Positions 34,046 through 41,865 of a stretch of 64,000 nucleotides of DNA are shown here, piece by piece. Both the position numbers and the translations under genes were made by a program. The stretch comes from Acidimicrobiales bacterium. Lineage in GTDB: Bacteria > Actinomycetota > Acidimicrobiia > Acidimicrobiales > Poriferisodalaceae. The stretch is from assembly GCA_030743005.1 (NCBI GenBank), contig JASLTG010000004.1, positions 1 to 64,000 on the forward strand. Reading direction: 5' to 3'. The stretch's first letter is position 1. Every line of letters begins with the position of its first letter. The notes below the pieces were generated by a model. It made no database searches and was not told the origin of the DNA. It worked only from the letters and a program-made list of their open reading frames with translations.

Positions 34046-35371
34046 GTGTTCACTATCGATCCCCTTTTGGGCCTAGTCGCAGTGCTGGTTCTCGTTGCTC
34101 TCAACGGGATTTTCGTTGCAGGTGAGTTCAGCCTGGTCGCGGTCGACGTTGAGCGCGTCGAAGTTATGGCTGAACAAGGACATCGACGCGCCCGTGTTGT
34201 TCGAAAATTATTGACCCGGTTGAGTTTTCACCTCGGCGGAGCGCAACTAGGTATCACTGTCACCTCTCTGTTGTTGGGCTTACTTGCCGAGGACACGATC
34301 GGGGCTGTACTCGACTTCCTGCCAGGTATTTCATTGAGTCCAGGGCCGCTGCGAGCTGTGATAGCTATCGGAATTGCTGCAGTCCTGCAGATGATCTTCG
34401 GTGAACTAGCCCCAAAGAATTTGGCTATTTCACGTCCTCTCGGAACGGGGCTCTGGCTTGGATCGATCCTCAGGATCTATGGGTTGCTAGCCGCTCCGAT
34501 AACGACTGCCTTTAACGGGTTAGCCAACAAACTCGTTCGTTTGGGAGGAATAGAACCCGTTGAGGAGTTGCGGTCACTTAGATCACTTGAGGATCTTGAG
34601 CACCTAGTACGTGCTTCGAGTGCCAGAACCATCAAGGAAGATGAAGCGAGGTTAATTACGCGGACCTTGCGATTGTCCAGAAAAGACGCGGCAGATGCTT
34701 TAACTCCGAGAACCTCGATGGTGGCATTGCGAAGCTCAGGAACTATCTCTGATTTAGTTCAGAGCGCGAGAGAAAGTGGGTACTCGAGGTTCCCGGTTAT
34801 AGGGGCCGATCTCGATGACATCGTCGGAATGGTCGAAGTGAAAGATGTGTTTTCGCTCACCACCGATGATCGTGAACGGCGACCTCTAGGTGACATAGTG
34901 CGGCCTGCAGTGATTGTTCCCGAGCATCGGGAATTAGATGGCGTTCTGGTCGATCTCGAGCTAGCAGCCAGTCGATTAGCTGTCGTGGTAGACGAACATG
35001 GAGGAACCGCTGGTCTAATTAGTCGCGAAGATATCTTGGAAGAGCTCGTCGGTGACATAGCCGATGAGTATGACGAGCCTGTGCCCATTACTGCATCCCA
35101 AAGAGATGGACGTGTCATCGTCGAAGGATTGAAGTCACGAGATGAAATAGAAGAAATCCTAGGTTTACGTCTGCCCGATGGACCGTTTGAGACACTTGCT
35201 GGATTCATATTGCAACAGACGGGCTCTATTCCAGAAATCGGACAAGTAGTCGAGTGGCGAGGCTGGAAGCTGGAGGTTCTGAGGAAAGAGAACTTAAGAA
35301 TCGCAGATGTCGCTATTGAAGCTCCGAGTGATGTGGATGACTCTCCTCTAGGCCAGCGGGGCGCAACATGA
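34046..35371 (+). CDS. CNNM/CorC-type membrane protein (DUF21-CBS-CorC_HlyC)
   Basis: A 441-residue protein. A DUF21 transmembrane domain (about 1-190) starts with a hydrophobic helix containing ALNGIFVAGEFSLVAV and includes HLGGAQLGITVTSLLLG and FGELAPKNLAIS. A CBS pair (about 215-335) contains TPRTSMVALRSSG and VVVDEHGGTAGLISREDILE. A CorC_HlyC domain follows (about 350-425). The family is linked to Mg2+ or Co2+ efflux and homeostasis. The GTG start has GGAG immediately adjacent, too close for normal initiation, so the exact start is uncertain. It overlaps its paralogue by 4 bases. Confidence 0.88.
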   Translation: MFTIDPLLGLVAVLVLVALNGIFVAGEFSLVAVDVERVEVMAEQGHRRARVVRKLLTRLSFHLGGAQLGITVTSLLLGLLAEDTIGAVLDFLPGISLSPGPLRAVIAIGIAAVLQMIFGELAPKNLAISRPLGTGLWLGSILRIYGLLAAPITTAFNGLANKLVRLGGIEPVEELRSLRSLEDLEHLVRASSARTIKEDEARLITRTLRLSRKDAADALTPRTSMVALRSSGTISDLVQSARESGYSRFPVIGADLDDIVGMVEVKDVFSLTTDDRERRPLGDIVRPAVIVPEHRELDGVLVDLELAASRLAVVVDEHGGTAGLISREDILEELVGDIADEYDEPVPITASQRDGRVIVEGLKSRDEIEEILGLRLPDGPFETLAGFILQQTGSIPEIGQVVEWRGWKLEVLRKENLRIADVAIEAPSDVDDSPLGQRGAT

Positions 35372-36393
35372 CAGTCATCGCTATCGCGGTTGGATCGCTT
35401 CTAGTTCTGTTCAACGGAGCTTTTGTTGCATTGGAATTTGGCTTGATCGGAGGGATGAAATCAGCGATCGACGCGGAAGCGACGGCCGGACGCAAATCAG
35501 CTTTGGCAGCCCAACGCCTCCAACGTGATGTCCTAACTACCCTCGGCGGCGCCCAACTAGGTATCACCGTCTGTTCGCTTGTGATTGGTCGATTAGCTGA
35601 GCCAGCGGTGGCGTCGCTAGTGGAACGACTGGTTAACCAGTTCACCGAAATAAGTGAAACAGTTCTGCACTCAGTGAGCTTTGCTGTTGCGCTAGCGCTA
35701 GTGGTAATCGTGCACATGGTGTTAGGTGAAATGGTTCCGAAGAACCTCGCAATCACGGGTCCTGAAAGAACCTTGCTTCTCCTGGCCCGACCAATGTTGG
35801 TCTATCTCAGCTTCACCCGACCAGTAATTCGGACGCTTCTATGGTTCTCCAACGGGCTGCTCGGGTTGTTCCGTGTTGAACCCGCTTCCGAACTAGATGA
35901 ATCAACAACCAGTGCAGAACTTTCACTAATGGTGGATGAGTCCCATGACCAGGGTCTTATTGATAACCAGGAGTACGCGTTAATCGAAAGCGCGATCGCA
36001 TTCGGCCAGATGCCCGCCACCTCAGTAATGGCAGAAATAGCCCATGTCCACTCTGTGTCGGTTGATTCTGAAATAGTCGAAATTGAACACCAGATCGTGG
36101 AGACCGGACATACGAGGCTTGTTGTTCACGGTGCGGACATGAATGACATTCGGGGCTTCGTGCACAGCAAAGACCTGCTCGGAACAAAAGAAAAGAAGCA
36201 GTCTTTGGCGTCAGAGCTCATCCGACCGATGCTGCGAGTTGACCCGGACAGCGCTTTGCCAGACGTTCTTCAACTGATGAGACGATCTCAGATACATCTC
36301 GCCGTAGTCACCTCAGAAGGAGTCAACCGCGGCGTCCTCACGTTGGATGATGTGATGCGCGGATTAGTTGGACCGTTACTGCAAGAGCGATGA
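35368..36393 (+). CDS. CNNM-type membrane protein (DUF21-CBS, short form)
   Basis: A 341-residue paralogue of the preceding gene: a DUF21 membrane domain (about 1-175) with FNGAFVALEFGLIGG, TLGGAQLGITVCSLVIG and LGEMVPKNLAITG, then a CBS pair (about 205-335). The C-terminal CorC_HlyC domain found in the upstream protein is missing, so the protein ends after the second CBS domain (GVLTLDDVMRGLVGPLLQER). ATGA overlap with the upstream gene points to co-translation and perhaps a heteromeric transporter. The same pairing of a long and a short copy is common in actinobacteria. Confidence 0.88.
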   Translation: MTVIAIAVGSLLVLFNGAFVALEFGLIGGMKSAIDAEATAGRKSALAAQRLQRDVLTTLGGAQLGITVCSLVIGRLAEPAVASLVERLVNQFTEISETVLHSVSFAVALALVVIVHMVLGEMVPKNLAITGPERTLLLLARPMLVYLSFTRPVIRTLLWFSNGLLGLFRVEPASELDESTTSAELSLMVDESHDQGLIDNQEYALIESAIAFGQMPATSVMAEIAHVHSVSVDSEIVEIEHQIVETGHTRLVVHGADMNDIRGFVHSKDLLGTKEKKQSLASELIRPMLRVDPDSALPDVLQLMRRSQIHLAVVTSEGVNRGVLTLDDVMRGLVGPLLQER

Positions 36394-36406
36394 GTGGCGA
36401 GCCTGT

Positions 36407-37177
36407 TTAAGCACCCATGGCGTGATATCCACCATCTACATGCACGATTTCACCTGTGGTCATTGGAAACCAATCCGACATCAAGGCCAACGTTGTGCGC
36501 GCCACCGAGTCTTGATCGTGGACGTCCCACCCCATAGGTGCCCGTTTCTCCCAGGCATCTTCGAAATCGGAGAATCCGGGGATTGACTTCGCCGCCATAG
36601 TTCTGATCGGCCCAGCTGAGACGAGATTTACGCGAATGCCGTCTGGGCCCATAGATTTAGCCAGATACCGAGCCGTCGATTCAAAAGCTGCCTTCGCTAC
36701 CCCCATCCAGTCGTAAACGGGCCATGCAACAGATGCATCAAAGGTAAGTCCGACAACACTTCCTTGAGACTTGGCGAGCAAAGGCTGAAGCCCGCCGGCT
36801 AAAGCTTTCAAGCTGTACGCGGAGATATGTAAGGCGACGCTGACATCCTCCCATTCGGCGTTAAGAAAGTTGCCACCGAGACACGCCTCAGGAGCGAACC
36901 CAATGGCATGCAGCACACTGTCTACATAACCCCAACGGTCCGCGAGTTCGGCAGCTACCGCTTCAATTTCTGCGGGCTCCGTGACATCGAGCGCTAGAAC
37001 ATCACATGGTTCAGGGAGCTTGCGAGCGGTTCGTTCCGTTAAACGCATCGCCCTGCCTGCACCGGTCAGCACCACCTCGGCGCCCTCTAGCTGAGCCAGT
37101 TTCGCCACTTCAAATGCCAACGAGGCATCAGTAAGAACTCCGGTGATTAGTAGCTTTTTCCCATCCATGAGACCCAT
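36407..37177 (-). CDS. fabI: Enoyl-[acyl-carrier-protein] reductase, InhA-like
   Basis: A 256-residue NADH-dependent enoyl-ACP reductase for fatty acid elongation. The start MGLMDGKKLLITGVLTDAS, the segment HAIGFAPEACLGGNF, the ISAYSLKALA helix, catalytic YDWMGVAKAAFES (Yx6K) and AGPIRTMAAKSI align closely by eye with mycobacterial InhA. The frame is open farther upstream, but GGAGGA lies 8 bases before the ATG at 37177, which settles the start. It is divergent from the F420-NADP oxidoreductase gene and convergent with the CNNM pair. Confidence 0.93.
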   Translation of the reverse strand: MGLMDGKKLLITGVLTDASLAFEVAKLAQLEGAEVVLTGAGRAMRLTERTARKLPEPCDVLALDVTEPAEIEAVAAELADRWGYVDSVLHAIGFAPEACLGGNFLNAEWEDVSVALHISAYSLKALAGGLQPLLAKSQGSVVGLTFDASVAWPVYDWMGVAKAAFESTARYLAKSMGPDGIRVNLVSAGPIRTMAAKSIPGFSDFEDAWEKRAPMGWDVHDQDSVARTTLALMSDWFPMTTGEIVHVDGGYHAMGA

Positions 37178-37270
37178 GAAGGCTGTCCTCCGTTTGGTGT
37201 ATTGACGTCCCAATGGGGCGCCATTGTCGTAACTCGCGGAATGAAGTCACCGTACCCTGCCTTTGGACAG

Positions 37271-37276
37271 TACCGT
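37271..37276 (+). promoter_or_regulatory. Candidate leaderless -10 box TACCGT
   Basis: TACCGT ends 8 bases before the ATG at 37285; the spacer GGCACTTC has no ribosome-binding site. Confidence 0.4.
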
Positions 37277-37284
37277 GGCACTTC

Positions 37285-37938
37285 ATGCGGATAGGCATCG
37301 TTGGTGGAACTGGACCTGCAGGCTCGGCTTTGGCGGCTCGCCTCGCAGACGTGGGTTATGAGGTTGTTTTGGGTTCTCGATCGAAATATCGGTCGATGGA
37401 AGTAGTTGACAGCATCGTTGCCCAGTGGCCTAACCGTGAGTTAGCAGTCACTCCATCAGACAATGTAGGAGCCGCTCAATGCGAATTTGTCGTGATTGCC
37501 ACCCCATGGGATGCAGCGGCCATTACCGCAAGAAGCGTTGAAGACCACGTGAGAGGCAAAGTGGTGGTGACAATGTCCAATGCGTTGGCTCGGGTAGACG
37601 ATGAGTTTGTTCCACTCATTCCACCAAGAGGATCAGTAGCGGCCTCCGTGCAGGCGTCACTGCCAGACTCCAAGGTTGCAGCGACACTTCAACATGTTCC
37701 AGCTCAGGAACTAGGTGACCTCGATGAACCTCTTGATAGCGACATCCTTATCTGCAGCGACAATAGAGAGGCCACGGATCTAGTGGCCGAGGTGGTTGGA
37801 AAAATTCCAGGCACTAGGGCCCTTGACTGCGGAAACTTGTCGAACGCAACAGCGATTGAAGCTTTTACAGCGGTTCTGCTTCAACTCAATACCCGCTACA
37901 GAACAAGAGTTGCCTTGAAGTTGGTGGGTCTGGAATGA
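37285..37938 (+). CDS. npdG: NADPH-dependent F420 reductase (F420H2:NADP oxidoreductase)
   Basis: A 217-residue protein with an N-terminal Rossmann motif MRIGIVGGTGPAGSALAARL, the NADP-phosphate contact region VVLGSRSKYRS, a VVIATPWDAA strand and the C-terminal dimer segment ALDCGNLSNATAIEAFTAVL. This matches the Fno/NpdG family, which exchanges hydride between NADPH and the deazaflavin F420. Its presence implies F420-dependent enzymes in the cell. I chose the ATG at 37285 where the family begins. The substrate assignment is by family only. Confidence 0.87.
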   Translation: MRIGIVGGTGPAGSALAARLADVGYEVVLGSRSKYRSMEVVDSIVAQWPNRELAVTPSDNVGAAQCEFVVIATPWDAAAITARSVEDHVRGKVVVTMSNALARVDDEFVPLIPPRGSVAASVQASLPDSKVAATLQHVPAQELGDLDEPLDSDILICSDNREATDLVAEVVGKIPGTRALDCGNLSNATAIEAFTAVLLQLNTRYRTRVALKLVGLE

Positions 37939-38002
37939 ACGTATCGCCGTTGCTACCAGACGCTCATTCTCGCAAATTGTTGGACCGGATAGGACTCGGC
38001 TG

Positions 38003-38509
38003 ATGGACAGTTTGGAGAGGATCTGGGCTACTTGGAGGCGTGAATATGTAAGTGGCGAGACGGGCGAGATTTCGCGAGCTTCCGACGGTGAATGCGTACT
38101 TTGTTCGGTAGTAGGTCTTAGAACCAGCGAGCCCGACAAATTGGTGCACTGCGGTGAATCAGCGGCGGTCATTCTTAATGCTTACCCGTATAACACAGGA
38201 CACGTAATGGTCCTGCCGTACGATCATGTATCCAACTTTGAAGATCTGAAACAGGAAGTCCGGCTGGAAGTCTTCGACTTGGTTACCAAGTCAATTTCTG
38301 CCGTAGAACGGTCCTACGTTCCGGACGGCATAAATATGGGAGCGAATCTAGGGCGAGGCGCTGGCGCCGGAATCCCAGATCACCTCCATGTTCACGTCTT
38401 ACCTCGTTGGGATAGCGATACGAACTTCATGACCACGGTTGGCGGGGCACGAGTTTTACCTGAATCTCTCGATTCCACACTTGAACGCCTCAGAGATGCT
38501 TTTGAGTGA
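38003..38509 (+). CDS. HIT-family hydrolase/phosphorylase (Ap4A phosphorylase-like)
   Basis: A 168-residue histidine-triad protein. The HIT motif is DHLHVHVLPRW near residues 126-136, and a CVLC pair near residues 32-35 may bind zinc. The C-terminal half continues TNFMTTVGGARVLPESL, as in Rv2613c, described as a diadenosine tetraphosphate phosphorylase, which likewise neighbours pgsA in M. tuberculosis. It cleaves or phosphorolyses dinucleotide polyphosphates. It is first of a long, tightly packed plus-strand block. Confidence 0.9.
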   Translation: MDSLERIWATWRREYVSGETGEISRASDGECVLCSVVGLRTSEPDKLVHCGESAAVILNAYPYNTGHVMVLPYDHVSNFEDLKQEVRLEVFDLVTKSISAVERSYVPDGINMGANLGRGAGAGIPDHLHVHVLPRWDSDTNFMTTVGGARVLPESLDSTLERLRDAFE

Positions 38510-38539
38510 GACCTTGCCAAAGCACTGCAGGCAGGTAGC

Positions 38540-39067
38540 GTGATCAACGTGGACGACCGAGAAGTACGCGATGAACTTCCCGAGGACCTCGATCGAGGAT
38601 TCGTTGGCGCCTACAAGTTTCCTGACAACAAACGTCGAAGGACCACAGGATTCTTGTACCTCTTAGTCGCAATCGGTGTGGGAGCCTGGGCTCTTTCGGT
38701 TGATGGTGACCCGGTATTAATAAACCGGGGTGTGATCTTTGGATGTGCAGCGTTGGCGTTGTTTGGTCTGTACAGCCTTCTTGCAGGCAGAGCGTTTGGG
38801 CTTGACGAAAGCGCGGCCCTCGTCGCAGCAAATCGCGCCGTTGGTTTCCCCGTTGGTCACGCCAGCGCCCAACTTGGGTGGAGAGGTCTCATGAGTAGGC
38901 CGACATGGAAAATGCTTGTTTATTCAGCAGAAGACCCGCCCGTGAGTAGAGGCCTCGTTCTGGTTGATGCGATCGATGGCGCAATCGTCGATTTTTTTGT
39001 TGAAGAGAACCCCGAGGATTGGATCCAAACTTCGGGCCCAGAAAATGGTCCGGAAAGCAGCGACTGA
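38540..39067 (+). CDS. Conserved-position membrane protein of unknown function
   Basis: A 175-residue protein with an acidic N-terminus (residues 1-35), two hydrophobic helices (about 38-55 and 65-85) and a soluble C-terminal half containing VGFPVGHASAQLGWRGLMSR and ILVDAIDG-like strands (RGLVLVDAIDGAIVDFFVEE). The start is GTG. I do not recognise a family. It lies between the HIT gene and the CDP-alcohol phosphotransferase gene, and its stop overlaps the start of the latter by one base, suggesting a link with membrane lipid synthesis (inference). Confidence 0.65.
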   Translation: MINVDDREVRDELPEDLDRGFVGAYKFPDNKRRRTTGFLYLLVAIGVGAWALSVDGDPVLINRGVIFGCAALALFGLYSLLAGRAFGLDESAALVAANRAVGFPVGHASAQLGWRGLMSRPTWKMLVYSAEDPPVSRGLVLVDAIDGAIVDFFVEENPEDWIQTSGPENGPESSD

Positions 39068-39675
39068 TGTTTGATGGAAACTTTCGTAACGGGGTTGATC
39101 GCTTGGTCCGCCCGGTTGGACGCACCCTTGTTCGCTTAGGAGTCAGCGCGAACTTTCTGACCTGTGTGGGTCTTGCGATGTCGGTAGCAGCGTGTGTTCT
39201 CATAGGCAGAGGTCAATTACAACTAGGGCTCGCTTTTCTAATCCTGACCGCCGTCCCTGACCTTCTGGACGGCGCGGTAGCAGTCGCCGCCGGTACCTCT
39301 TCAAAACGTGGCGCCTTCTTCGACTCAACAGCTGACCGTGTAACCGATGGCCTTTTGTTATGCGGTATCGCATGGCATTTAGCGGAGAGTAAGGGCGGGA
39401 CGATCATGCTCTTACCAATGGCTGTCTTAGGCGTTTCCTCATTAATTAGTTACGAGAGAGCAAAAGCTGAGCTATTGGGCTACGACGCAAAGGGCGGCCT
39501 GATGGAACGTGCGGAACGGATGGTCGTTCTCGGATTTGGCCTGTGTTTTCAGGACCTATTAGTTCCCGTGCTGTGGGTCATGCTTGCCCTTACATCGCTT
39601 ACTGCAGTTCAACGATTCTTTAAGGTCTGGCGACAGGCAACTGTCGACGTTCCTGATTCAAATACTAAGAGTTGA
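39067..39675 (+). CDS. pgsA: CDP-alcohol phosphatidyltransferase, phosphatidylinositol-phosphate synthase-like
   Basis: A 202-residue integral membrane enzyme with about six helices. It replaces CMP of CDP-diacylglycerol with an alcohol phosphate, probably inositol phosphate given the neighbours. The family motif Dx2DGx2ARx8Gx3Dx3D is at residues 65-90: D65, D68, G69, A72, G82, D86 and D90 are all in register, but the position of the conserved Arg is Val73 (DLLDGAVAV). That is unusual. The start overlaps the upstream stop by one base (TGATG), and the acyltransferase and PimA-like genes follow, the order known from mycobacterial PIM synthesis. Confidence 0.87.
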   Translation: MFDGNFRNGVDRLVRPVGRTLVRLGVSANFLTCVGLAMSVAACVLIGRGQLQLGLAFLILTAVPDLLDGAVAVAAGTSSKRGAFFDSTADRVTDGLLLCGIAWHLAESKGGTIMLLPMAVLGVSSLISYERAKAELLGYDAKGGLMERAERMVVLGFGLCFQDLLVPVLWVMLALTSLTAVQRFFKVWRQATVDVPDSNTKS

Positions 39676-40571
39676 CCTTGAGCGGACAGGGTGTGACGGC
39701 GCTGTATCGACTGGGGGCCTTAGCCGCTCGCAGTCTGCCCAACCCCGTTGCGAGTGTGTTGCCGTCAATTGCAGCATTCCCACTTAGTTGGGTGTTGGCG
39801 AAGAAACGATCAATGGTTCAACGTCACATGAGACGATCGTTGAGTTCCAGTCACGGCGACAAAGCGGTCAAGATTGCAGCAAGAAAGGCCTTCGCTTCAT
39901 ACGCTCGATATTGGGTCGAATCTTTTCGACTTCCAACGCGCAGCAGCAAACAGCTATCGAGAGGCATAGAAGTACCCGACTACCGGTTTGTTGAAGAAGG
40001 TTTGAGTCGTGGCAACGGAGTAATACTTGCCCTCCCGCATCTAGGAGGTTGGGAGTGGGCAGGCTTTTGGATGGCAACTGTTAACAGGTTGCCGATCACA
40101 GTTGTCGTTGAACCAATCGAACCACCGCAATTATTTTCGTGGTTCGTCGACTTTCGTTCGAAACTAGGAATGAACGTGGTGGCTCTTGGTCCGTCGGCCG
40201 GAACTGAGATTGCTGCTGCCCTAAAAAGGAACGAAATTGTTTGCTTACTCTGCGATCGGGACATCTCAGGAGGAGGAATTGAGGTGACCTTCATGGGCGA
40301 ACGCACAACTCTTCCGGGTGGACCCGCCCTCATGGCTTTACGGACAGGAGCTGTCGTGTTGCCAACAGCGGTTTACTTCGAACCAAATGGAAAACACCTT
40401 GGTCTCGTAAGACCCCCGCTCGACGTCAGTAGAACTGGAACTATCAAAGAAGACGTCGTGCGTGTAACAAGTCAACTCGCTGAAGAATTAGAAGTTCTGA
40501 TTCGTCGGGATCCAGAACAGTGGCATCTGTTCCAACCGAATTGGCCAAGCGATTTTGTGGACGAAACATGA
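39672..40571 (+). CDS. Lysophospholipid acyltransferase family, PatA (PIM acyltransferase)-like
   Basis: A 299-residue member of the LpxL/HtrB-type acyltransferases. The catalytic motif HLGGWE (Hx4E, where mycobacterial PatA has HSGNWD) follows GNGVILALP, and the later motif VCLLCDRDISGGGIEVTFMG and GERTTLPGGPALMAL match PatA, which acylates the mannose of phosphatidylinositol mannosides at the inner membrane face. The C-terminus ends DPEQWHLFQPNWP. The TTG start overlaps the pgsA stop (TTGA); a GTG 7 codons later is an alternative. The PimA-like gene follows directly. Confidence 0.87.
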   Translation: MTLSGQGVTALYRLGALAARSLPNPVASVLPSIAAFPLSWVLAKKRSMVQRHMRRSLSSSHGDKAVKIAARKAFASYARYWVESFRLPTRSSKQLSRGIEVPDYRFVEEGLSRGNGVILALPHLGGWEWAGFWMATVNRLPITVVVEPIEPPQLFSWFVDFRSKLGMNVVALGPSAGTEIAAALKRNEIVCLLCDRDISGGGIEVTFMGERTTLPGGPALMALRTGAVVLPTAVYFEPNGKHLGLVRPPLDVSRTGTIKEDVVRVTSQLAEELEVLIRRDPEQWHLFQPNWPSDFVDET

Positions 40572-41786
40572 ATGGCCTCAAATTTCACTGTGGAGAGCGC
40601 ACATCATCACGTAGCGTTATTTGATGTGAGAATCGGAATCATCTCGCCCTATAGCCTCAGCATCCCTGGAGGGGTTCAGAGTCAGGTTCTCGCGCTTTCG
40701 AGAGCTTTGAACAGGCTTGGACACAAGGTGCGAGTTTTGGGTCCCTGCGATGGAGCACCTCCTGAAACAGGAGTCACATCATTAGGCGCGAGTATCCCCA
40801 CCTTTGCTAACGGTTCTATCGCCCCCATCGCCCCAGATCTGGCCTGCACGCTAAGGACGATTCGAGCGTTCCGCGACGAAGAATTTGACGTCATTCATAT
40901 CCATGAACCCATTTGTCCTGGTCCCTGCCAAACTGCATTGTTCTTGAGAAGCGCGCCAATCGTGGGGACTTGGCATGCCGCTGGAGGCAGCAAGGCCTAT
41001 CTCACACCTGGAGTTAAATGGTTAGCGACGCGGATGAACATTCGAACCGCAGTCTCTCAACATGCTCGAGACATGGCACATGAAGCCCTCGGGGGAAGCT
41101 ACGAAATTGTCTTTAATGGCATAGAAGTAGACAACTTCGTTGACGCCACACCAACAAAATGCGATGGTCCAACCATTGCATACGTCGGTCGACATGAACC
41201 GCGTAAGGGACTAGAGGTTCTGCTTGAAGCGATGACATCTCTGCCACAAAATACGACCCTCTGGATCATGTCCGACGGCCCCCAAACAGAGGAATTGCGG
41301 TCAAGATACGAAGATGACCAGCGACTTCACTGGCTCGGAGCAGTAAGTGAAGAAGAGAAGATAGAACGAATAAAGGGTGCAGACGTCTTTTGTGCACCCT
41401 CTCTGCGGGGAGAGAGCTTCGGAATTGTGCTGCTAGAAGCAATGGCCGGAGGTACCCCAGTAGTAGCGAGTGATTTGCCTGGATACCGAAACGTCGCACC
41501 TAAAGGCGACGAGGCATACCTTGTGCCACCCGGCGATGCAAAGGCCTTGAGCGCTGGCCTGCTAAAGGTCCTTGAAAATCAGGAGTTAGCTGATCAACTT
41601 TGCGAATCCGGAAGTAAACGGGTCTCTGAATTTTCAATGGATCGACTCGCGGCAATGTATGTCGATATTTATGAGCGGGCGATAGATATTGAACGTCAAG
41701 ACCCCCACAGGGGTGGATGGCGCGGTGAACTGAGTCGAATGGGCTGGCCGTTCAAGCTTGACGTTGGAGGTGACCAGAGTCTGTGA
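40572..41786 (+). CDS. pimA: GT4 glycosyltransferase, PimA-like phosphatidylinositol mannosyltransferase
   Basis: A 404-residue GT-B glycosyltransferase. The N-terminal VRIGIISPYSLSIPGGVQSQ loop, the catalytic His in GTWHAAGGSKAY and the GDP-mannose motif RGESFGIVLLEAMAGGTPVV (Ex7E) match PimA, which puts the first mannose on phosphatidylinositol. The ATG at 40572 directly follows the PatA-like stop; the family core begins at the GTG at 40626, which may be the true start. The order pgsA-patA-pimA supports the specificity; the donor is inferred. Confidence 0.85.
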   Translation: MASNFTVESAHHHVALFDVRIGIISPYSLSIPGGVQSQVLALSRALNRLGHKVRVLGPCDGAPPETGVTSLGASIPTFANGSIAPIAPDLACTLRTIRAFRDEEFDVIHIHEPICPGPCQTALFLRSAPIVGTWHAAGGSKAYLTPGVKWLATRMNIRTAVSQHARDMAHEALGGSYEIVFNGIEVDNFVDATPTKCDGPTIAYVGRHEPRKGLEVLLEAMTSLPQNTTLWIMSDGPQTEELRSRYEDDQRLHWLGAVSEEEKIERIKGADVFCAPSLRGESFGIVLLEAMAGGTPVVASDLPGYRNVAPKGDEAYLVPPGDAKALSAGLLKVLENQELADQLCESGSKRVSEFSMDRLAAMYVDIYERAIDIERQDPHRGGWRGELSRMGWPFKLDVGGDQSL

Positions 41787-41816
41787 ATAGTCACGAGCGC
41801 CGTGTGATTAGCGCCG

Positions 41817-41822
41817 TACACT
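41817..41822 (+). promoter_or_regulatory. Candidate -10 box TACACT upstream of the M48-like gene
   Basis: TACACT lies 43 bases before the ATG at 41866 in a 79-base gap. It would give a leader of about 36 bases. The leader has a GGAGA set rather far from the ATG. No clear -35 box. Confidence 0.3.
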
Positions 41823-41865
41823 GCGACACACAGTTGCCGGGAATTATTGGAGACACGGAATCTAC

